From Hyphomicrobiales bacterium (GTDB taxonomy: Bacteria > Pseudomonadota > Alphaproteobacteria > Rhizobiales > Rhizobiaceae): a DNA stretch of 46,871 bases. The translations under genes and the position numbers were made by a program. The stretch spans positions 1 to 46,871 of the forward strand of contig JAFKJW010000187.1 in assembly GCA_017305925.1 (NCBI GenBank), given 5' to 3'. A model generated the notes under the pieces. The model was not told where the DNA came from and made no database searches. It worked only from the letters and a program-made list of their open reading frames with translations. Below are positions 41,668-46,871 of the stretch, piece after piece; position 1 is the stretch's first letter, and every line of letters begins with the position of its first letter.

Positions 41668-44553
41668 TCACTGGCAGGCTTCGCAGGTGGGATCGTCGAT
41701 CGCGCAGGCCTTGCCCCATGCTGCGTCCGGGTCGACGGCGGCGGGGGCGGCATGCGCGACGACTGCCGAAACCGCGTTCAGCTTGCCGTCCGTGCCCTTC
41801 AGCGTCGATTTCTCGACATGGGTGGCGGAGCGCGAGCGCAGGTAGTAGGTCGTCTTCAGCCCCTTCTTCCACGCCAGCCGGTAGAGCGCATCGAGCTTCT
41901 TGCCCGACGGGTTGGCGATGTAGAGGTTGAGCGACTGGGCCTGGTCGATCCATTTCTGGCGGCGCGACGCGGCCTCGATGAGCCAGGCAGAATCAATCTC
42001 GAAAGCGGTCGCGTAGAGCGCCTTGAGATCGTCCGGCACGCGGTCGATCTGGCCGACCGAACCGTCGAAATATTTGAGGTCCGAGACCATCACCTCGTCC
42101 CACAGCCCGCGCTGCTTGAGGTCGCGGACGAGCTGCGCGTTCACCACGGTGAAGTCGCCGCTCATGTTCGATTTGACGAACAGGTTCTGGTAGCCGGGCT
42201 CGATAGACTGCGACACGCCGCAGATATTGGAAATGGTCGCGGTCGGCGCGATCGCCATGGTGTTGGAGTTGCGCATGCCGGTCTCCTTCACCCTTTTGCG
42301 CAGGCTCTCCCAGTCGAGCGTGGACGAGGAATCCATCTCCACGCCCGGCCGCGCCTCCTCAAGCAGCCGAATGGAATCGATGGGAAGGATGCCCTTCGAC
42401 CATAGCGAGCCGTCGAAGCTCGGATAGCGGCCGCGCTCGGCTGCGAGGTCTACGGAAGCCGAGATCGCGTGGTAGCCGACGGCTTCCATCGAGCGGTCGG
42501 CGAACGCGACGGCCTCGTCGGAGGCATAAGCTATGCGCAGCGTCTGCAATGCGTCCTGGAAGCCCATGATGCCGAGGCCGACCGGCCGGTGGCGCAGGTT
42601 GGAGTGCCGCGCTTCGGGGATGGTGTAGAAATTGATGTCGATGACGTTGTCGAGCATGCGCATCGCCGTGCGGACCGTCCGGGCCAGCCGGTCGAGGTCG
42701 AGGCCCTGCTCCGTCACATGGTTGGCGAGATTGACCGAGCCGAGATTGCAGACCGCCACCTCGTCCTTCGAGGTGTTGAGCGTGATCTCGGTACAGAGGT
42801 TGGACGAATGCACCACGCCGACATGGCCCTGCGGCGAGCGGATGTTGCAGGGGTCCTTGAACGTCACCCATGGATGCCCGGTTTCGAACAGCATGGTGAG
42901 CATCCTGCGCCAGAGGTCGAGCGCCCTCACCTTCCGGAACACTTTTATCCCGCCGCTCGTGGCCTTCGCCTCGCAAGCTTCATAGGCGGCCTTGAAGGCG
43001 GCTCCATAGAGGTCGTGCAGGTCCGGCACCTCGTCGGGCGAGAACAGCGTCCACTCCGCATCCGCCTCCACCCGCTCCATGAACAGGTCCGGCACCCAGT
43101 TTGCCGTGTTCATGTCATGGGTGCGGCGGCGGTCGTCGCCGGTGTTCTTGCGCAGGTCCAAAAATTCCTCGATGTCGACGTGCCAGGTCTCCAGATAGGC
43201 GCAGACCGCGCCCTTGCGCTTGCCGCCCTGGTTGACGGCGATGGCCGTGTCGTTCGCCACCTTCAGGAACGGCACCACGCCCTGGCTCTCGCCGTTGGTG
43301 CCCTTGATGTGGGCGCCGAGGCCGCGCACCGGCGTCCAGTCGTTGCCCAGCCCGCCGGAATACTTCGCCAGCAGCGCGTTGTCCTTGATGCCCTTGAAGA
43401 TCGCGTCGAGGTCGTCGCCGATCGTGGTCAGGAAGCAGGAGGAAAGCTGCGGCCGCAAGGTCCCGGAATTGAACAGGGTCGGCGTCGAGGCCATGAAGTG
43501 GAAAGAGGACAGAAGGTCGTAGAACTCGATCGCGCGCGCCTCGCGGTCGATCTCTCGGACGGAAAGCCCCATCGCGACCCGCATGAAGAACGCCTGCGGC
43601 AGCTCGAAGCGCTTGCCCTTGGTGTGAAGGAAATAGCGGTCGTAGAGTGTCTGGAGCCCGAGATACTGGAAGTTGAGGTCGCGCTCGGGCTTGAGCGCCG
43701 TGCCGAGTTTCTTCAGGTCGAAGCGGCCGAGTTCGGGATCAATCAGCTCGGCCTCGATACTGATCTTCACGAAATCCGAAAAATAGCTCGCATAGCGCGT
43801 CGCCATTTCAACCTGGGTGGCCTGCTCCGAAGCTCCGGAGACGAAAGACAGCGCCTCCCGGCGCAGCCGGTCGAGCAGCAGCCGGGCGGAGACGAAGGCG
43901 TAGTTCGGCTCCTGCTCGACCAGCGTGCGCGACGCCAGGATCGGCGCCAGCGAAAGCTCGTCCAGCGAGATGCCGTCATAGAGGTTGCGGCGCGCCTCGG
44001 TCAGAATCGCATCGGCCGAAACGGCCTCCAGCCCGTCGCAGGCCTCCCCGACCACGCGCGCAAGCCGTGCCTCGTCCAGCGGGCACAGCGAGCCATCCTC
44101 CAGCTTGACGCTGAGCGTTGGGGCCGCCGGCGCGGCGCCTGCCGCCTTCTCCGCCGCGCGCTCGCGGGCGCGCTCCTCGCGATAAAGCACATAGGCACGC
44201 GCAATCCTATGGTGCTCTCCGCGCATCAGCGCCAGCTCGACCTGATCCTGCACGTCCTCGATGTGGAAGGTGCGGCCCTCCCCGACGCGGCGCGTCAATG
44301 CCGCGACCACCTGCGACGTCAGGTCCTCGACGATGTCGTGGACGCGCCGCGAGCCGGCGGCCGTCGAGCCCTCCACGGCAAGAAAAGCCTTGGTCAGCGC
44401 GACCACGATCTTGGTCGCATCGAAGGGCGTGACGCCGCCGTTGCGGCGGATCACCCGATAGCCCGGCTCGGCCGGTATCGACTCGCGGTTCGGATTGGAA
44501 AGCGGAAGGATCAACGGCTCGTTGATCGAAATGGCAGTCGCGGTCATCATCAT
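41668..44553 (-). CDS. nrdA: Ribonucleotide reductase alpha subunit, class I
   Basis: A roughly 961-residue catalytic subunit reducing ribonucleoside diphosphates. An ATP-cone ([20 protein letters not shown]) opens the protein. The active-site residues are visible: the cysteines in [11 protein letters not shown] and [10 protein letters not shown], and NLCTEITL with the thiyl cysteine and glutamate. The C-terminal redox pair is CEACQ. Three tandem ATGs (44553, 44550, 44547) lie behind CGGGGA; I report the first, though 44547 has better spacing. nrdB follows 26 bases later. Upstream are a SD-covering hairpin, a cobalamin riboswitch and two NrdR boxes, so transcription responds to NrdR and expression to B12. 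It looks intact. Confidence 0.92.
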   Translation of the reverse strand: MMMTATAISINEPLILPLSNPNRESIPAEPGYRVIRRNGGVTPFDATKIVVALTKAFLAVEGSTAAGSRRVHDIVEDLTSQVVAALTRRVGEGRTFHIEDVQDQVELALMRGEHHRIARAYVLYREERARERAAEKAAGAAPAAPTLSVKLEDGSLCPLDEARLARVVGEACDGLEAVSADAILTEARRNLYDGISLDELSLAPILASRTLVEQEPNYAFVSARLLLDRLRREALSFVSGASEQATQVEMATRYASYFSDFVKISIEAELIDPELGRFDLKKLGTALKPERDLNFQYLGLQTLYDRYFLHTKGKRFELPQAFFMRVAMGLSVREIDREARAIEFYDLLSSFHFMASTPTLFNSGTLRPQLSSCFLTTIGDDLDAIFKGIKDNALLAKYSGGLGNDWTPVRGLGAHIKGTNGESQGVVPFLKVANDTAIAVNQGGKRKGAVCAYLETWHVDIEEFLDLRKNTGDDRRRTHDMNTANWVPDLFMERVEADAEWTLFSPDEVPDLHDLYGAAFKAAYEACEAKATSGGIKVFRKVRALDLWRRMLTMLFETGHPWVTFKDPCNIRSPQGHVGVVHSSNLCTEITLNTSKDEVAVCNLGSVNLANHVTEQGLDLDRLARTVRTAMRMLDNVIDINFYTIPEARHSNLRHRPVGLGIMGFQDALQTLRIAYASDEAVAFADRSMEAVGYHAISASVDLAAERGRYPSFDGSLWSKGILPIDSIRLLEEARPGVEMDSSSTLDWESLRKRVKETGMRNSNTMAIAPTATISNICGVSQSIEPGYQNLFVKSNMSGDFTVVNAQLVRDLKQRGLWDEVMVSDLKYFDGSVGQIDRVPDDLKALYATAFEIDSAWLIEAASRRQKWIDQAQSLNLYIANPSGKKLDALYRLAWKKGLKTTYYLRSRSATHVEKSTLKGTDGKLNAVSAVVAHAAPAAVDPDAAWGKACAIDDPTCEACQ

Positions 44554-44571
44554 CCCCGATGGCATTGGGGA
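44553..44571 (-). promoter_or_regulatory. Hairpin covering the nrdA ribosome site
   Basis: On the minus strand TCCCC (44571-44567) pairs with GGGGA (44557-44553) around a 9-base loop. The 3' arm is the Shine-Dalgarno-like GGGG and reaches the first ATG. This is a likely translational expression platform for the riboswitch 100 bases upstream. Confidence 0.5.
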
Positions 44572-44670
44572 CGGAGCACTTTTGGCGGACGCGAGAGGGA
44601 ACGGGCGACGGCCGCGCGAACTCCCAAGCGCACCTCCGGGACACCCCGCCCGTGGACGTTCAAGCTGTCA

Positions 44671-44808
44671 GGGCAGGTCTCCTGGCTCGCGGGTCGTCGC
44701 TTTCGCCAGCCTTCCCAGTGCCTTGCGGCGCCAGTGGCATGATCGGCATAAGCTCGCCGCTTACAGTTGCGGGGGCAGCGCCGGCGTCTCACCGGCTTCC
44801 CTCTTAGC
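44671..44808 (-). promoter_or_regulatory. Cobalamin riboswitch upstream of nrdAB
   Basis: On the minus strand the conserved blocks appear in order: GGGAAGCCGGTGAGACGCCG, GCTGCCCCCGCAACTGTAA, GCCACTGGC, CACTGGGAAGG and the B12 box AGCCAGGAGACCTGCC, a full match to the consensus. Cobalamin riboswitches in front of class I nrdAB are known from bacteria that also own a B12-dependent reductase (for example Streptomyces), where B12 shuts off the B12-independent enzyme. That predicts an nrdJ gene elsewhere in this genome. Confidence 0.95.
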
Positions 44809-44843
44809 TCCCGGGCCGAATCGACTCGAAAGAACCATAACAA

Positions 44844-44884
44844 CTACATCTAGTATGCTCGTCCGAACTGATGTCAATAAATTG
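44844..44884 (-). promoter_or_regulatory. nrdAB promoter with two NrdR boxes
   Basis: CTACATCTAG (44844-44853) and CAATAAATTG (44875-44884) match the NrdR box core C-w-A-t-A-T-a-T-w-G at 8 and 9 of 10 positions. Their centres are exactly 31 bp apart, the usual three helical turns. On the minus strand a perfect -35 TTGACA (44877-44872) overlaps one box and a -10-like TACTAG (44855-44850), 16 bases away, overlaps the other. Transcription would start just upstream of the cobalamin riboswitch. Confidence 0.7.
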
Positions 44885-44915
44885 ATTTCGCCTTCACAGC
44901 CTGATTTGCGGAGTC

Positions 44916-45075
44916 CGGCACCGTGGCGCAGGCATTCGCGAACGCTCATCAGGCGGCGTACCGTGTCATCGGCTTTGGCGAGAGCCAGAATGGCCTCACC
45001 GCTTTGCCTGATCTCATGATCGAGTTCGTTCAACCTCCGTCTCGGATCTTGCCCGAGGTTCAATATGTGACAGGA
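44916..45075 (-). mobile_element. IS110-like transposase relic
   Basis: About 50 codons read RRLNELDHEIRQSGEAILAL followed by AKADDTVRRLMSVRECLRHG. The pattern L..LD.EI.......AD...RRLM(S/T)V is the conserved middle of IS110-family transposases, just before their PGIG motif, which is missing. No ends of an element are visible. The relic adjoins the nrdAB promoter. Confidence 0.45.
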
Positions 45076-45090
45076 CAATCGACCGAGCAT

Positions 45091-45349
45091 CGCGCCGATG
45101 CACGAGGATCACATCTATCCCGCGCCAATAGCCTGCTACGGGATAGACAGGTTTCCAATCACGTCAGTCGATGATAACGGCGCGCCCTTCCGCCTTCAAA
45201 CGGGCGAGCCCGTCCTTCATCTCATGTAGCCGTTCAGGCGGGCGCCCAAGCGGTGGCCCCAAAGCCAATCATGCATTAAGACTGAAGCCGGACCACCGCA
45301 TGGAGCCCGGCCATGACAAATTTGGTTCGGTGGCGATGGCGCTTGATGT
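45091..45349. other. Degenerate intergenic DNA
   Basis: No intact gene is seen. A short minus-strand frame ending at 45164 reads LALGPPLGRPPERLHEMKDG then LARLKAEGRAVIID; it looks like the tail of a former protein but I cannot place it. With the IS110 relic it makes this stretch look like a decayed insertion site. Confidence 0.35.
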
Positions 45350-46507
45350 CTATCGCTGAGGGATATCAATTCTGTGATTGACTGTTATGAGAAGAGCAGC
45401 CGCACTGGCTAAACTTATACATAGCGCGACCACTAGAAAACCTAAGAGATCACCTGTCCAAGTTTTTATGGAGGTGAGAGCCCATGGAGAGATCGACCCT
45501 GCCAGCCCGTAGAATATGAGCAGCCTTGCAAACAGCACGACGACGTTCTGCCGACCGAATGCTTGGGCAATATAAACAGGAAATACCGATGCCGTAGCGC
45601 CCAGGATGCATGCAGCGACGGCTGTCAACGTCCAGCCCGCAGAGGGCGACTTCGCAAGCATCGCCAAGACGATCGCGGACACCAGGAAGGCCAGCATGCC
45701 GACTATCGTGCTTCTGCCGCCCAGAAAGCCGGCCACCGAGCCTCCGAACTTGGAACCGCTGATATAGTCGAGATTGAACACCGCCGCGCTGGCTAAAGCG
45801 GCGGAGGCATCCACTCCGAAAGTCTCCAGGATCATCCGAGAATTCGCCATGATCCCAAGTCCCGCAAAGCAGCATGAGAAAAAGGCCGCCGCCATAGCAC
45901 AGTATACGGTCGACCTGACCGGATCGTGCCGGGCGCGCGGTTCCGGGACGGCACCCGTATCGTTTGCCCGACCGATTCCAAAAACGATCGCTCCAACCAA
46001 GCAGAGACCAACAGCCAGCAAAGCGAACGTACCCTGCACCCCGACAGTATCGATCGAAAATTGGGCCGGGAGTGTGATGACGATCGCCGTCAGCGCGAAC
46101 GAGGTCATGCAGACCCCCAGGGATAGGTTGTCGTAGGGCGCAGGTATGCCTCTTATGAGCCCCAAGGCCATTACGTATCCGATGCCGGCAGCCGTTCCGA
46201 AGAGAAGCCCGTAACCGAGATAGATCGTGACGATCGAAGGTATCGCGGCAAACGAACCGACCCCGACAGCCGCCGTCGCGAACACCAGCGTGATGATGCT
46301 GCGTTCCGGCAATCGTCCCGACAGGACGGTGTAGAGATTGACCCCGGCGGTGAAAGCCAGAAGCGAAAGCGCCGGAACACCCCCTATCGTCACATCGGAC
46401 ACGCCCAGCAAGGAACCGATCGGTGACGAGAACAGCGTCCAGCAATACAGCAGTCCCAGAGCGAAATTCGTCAGGGCAGCAGCCAGTACGCTCCGGAGTG
46501 CCTGCAC
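45350..46507 (-). CDS. MFS transporter (OFA-like)
   Basis: A 385-residue membrane transporter with about twelve hydrophobic helices, including LAAALTNFALGLLYCWTLFS, GYGLLFGTAAGIGYVMALGL and FFSCCFAGLGIMANSRMILE. The first helix and the central GLGIMAN segment recall oxalate/formate antiporter-type (OFA) monocarboxylate carriers. GTG 46507 follows GGGAG and begins right at the first helix; the longer upstream frame overlaps livF and encodes no family sequence. The gene starts 11 bases after the livF stop, so the two are probably one transcript. The substrate is likely a small organic acid. Confidence 0.8.
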   Translation of the reverse strand: MQALRSVLAAALTNFALGLLYCWTLFSSPIGSLLGVSDVTIGGVPALSLLAFTAGVNLYTVLSGRLPERSIITLVFATAAVGVGSFAAIPSIVTIYLGYGLLFGTAAGIGYVMALGLIRGIPAPYDNLSLGVCMTSFALTAIVITLPAQFSIDTVGVQGTFALLAVGLCLVGAIVFGIGRANDTGAVPEPRARHDPVRSTVYCAMAAAFFSCCFAGLGIMANSRMILETFGVDASAALASAAVFNLDYISGSKFGGSVAGFLGGRSTIVGMLAFLVSAIVLAMLAKSPSAGWTLTAVAACILGATASVFPVYIAQAFGRQNVVVLFARLLIFYGLAGSISPWALTSIKTWTGDLLGFLVVALCISLASAAALLITVNHRIDIPQR

Positions 46508-46518
46508 GGAATTGCTCC

Positions 46519-46871
46519 CTAAAGCCCCAGATAAGCGCGTCTCACCTCGCCATTGGACTTCAGATCCTTGGCAGCACCGGAAATCGTGATGTGGCCAAGC
46601 TCCATCACGTAAGCCTCGGAAGAAATATCCAGCGCGAGATTGGCATTCTGCTCGACCAGGAGCACGCCGCACTTTTCGTCTCGCGCCATCTTCGCGATCG
46701 TGTTCAGCACGTCCCTGACGATAAGCGGCGCCAGCCCGATCGAGGGCTCGTCGAAGATGTAGAAGCGGGGCCGCGCCATGATCCCACGCCCGATGGCGAT
46801 CATCTGCTGCTGCCCACCACTGAAGTTGCGGGCAAGCCTGTGTTGATGCGCCTTGAGCACGGGAAAGTAGT
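46519..46871 (-). CDS. livF: Branched-chain amino-acid-type ABC transporter ATPase (LivF), C-terminal part
   Basis: The gene runs in from the right edge; about 117 C-terminal residues are present. Visible are FSGGQQQMIAIGRGIMARPR (signature), FYIFDEPSIGLAPLIV (Walker B with the LivF-type SIGLAP), LLVEQNANLALDISSEAYVM and the family-typical ending VRRAYLGL. LivF-type proteins pair with LivG to power uptake of amino acids, amides or small acids; the rest of the operon lies outside the window. An MFS transporter gene follows 11 bases later. Confidence 0.88.
   Translation of the reverse strand, partial: YFPVLKAHQHRLARNFSGGQQQMIAIGRGIMARPRFYIFDEPSIGLAPLIVRDVLNTIAKMARDEKCGVLLVEQNANLALDISSEAYVMELGHITISGAAKDLKSNGEVRRAYLGL

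Noticed and set aside
42469-44742. Long plus-strand frame opposite nrdA
   Set aside because: Reverse image of nrdA; it also runs through the cobalamin riboswitch, which would make no sense for a coding region.
45171-45359. Small plus-strand frame upstream of the MFS gene end
   Set aside because: No ribosome site and a composition without protein character; it overlaps a relic on the other strand.

Overview
The window is GC-rich, densely coded DNA, almost certainly from an alphaproteobacterium and most likely a member of the Hyphomicrobiales (Rhizobiales; a Phyllobacteriaceae/Mesorhizobium-like genome would fit). The clues are the DUF982 gene, the small conserved proteins at 27971-28863, the ethylmalonyl-CoA-pathway type acyl-CoA dehydrogenase, and the many ABC importers and SDR enzymes typical of soil rhizobia. 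All calls come from reading the sequence and from remembered protein families; nothing was searched against a database.

Layout. (1) 1-3227: the end of a PLP enzyme, then a small catabolic operon (Gfo/Idh/MocA oxidoreductase, SDR, scar of a GMC oxidoreductase, amidohydrolase). (2) 3385-9251: a solitary 2-oxoglutarate dehydrogenase E1 gene, divergent from a two-gene operon resembling 2-methylfumaryl-CoA isomerase (mct) and methylsuccinyl-CoA dehydrogenase (mcd). (3) 9575-27826: a large sugar/sugar-acid regulon with two ABC importers (a CUT1 system whose binding-protein gene has an in-frame amber stop, and a CUT2 ribose-type system with two permeases). Its enzymes are three SDRs, a tagatose-3-epimerase-like enzyme, a glucarate-dehydratase-like enolase-superfamily enzyme, a mannose-isomerase/YihS-like epimerase, an RraA-like protein, an SMP-30 lactonase and an IclR regulator. 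Four promoter regions carry the same 11-bp palindrome, usually as three sites with a 20-bp period, so one IclR-type regulator probably controls the whole block. (4) 27971-31167: small conserved proteins, DUF982, a MarR repressor with an 18-bp palindromic operator, a VOC protein and a DHFR-like protein. (5) 31315-34643: a HlyD/ABC-2 exporter operon with no ATPase gene. (6) 34872-44884: a cobalamin-responsive island. (7) 44916-46871: an IS110-like relic, an MFS transporter and a partial livF.

The cobalamin island is the most interesting part. Two cobalamin riboswitches face the same way on the minus strand. One precedes nrdAB (B12-independent ribonucleotide reductase, whose small subunit looks like the tyrosine-less class Ic type), behind a promoter with paired NrdR boxes. 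The other precedes a compact five-gene operon: a glycine-betaine Rieske monooxygenase (GbcA-like), its ferredoxin reductase (GbcB-like), an unknown 91-residue protein, a betaine-homocysteine methyltransferase and a second quaternary-amine Rieske oxygenase. The simplest reading is that low B12 switches on B12-free DNA precursor synthesis and B12-free methionine synthesis from betaines. nrdB carries an apparent one-base frameshift, and a decayed fragment of a cobalamin-type binding protein lies between the two units, so part of the island may be eroding.
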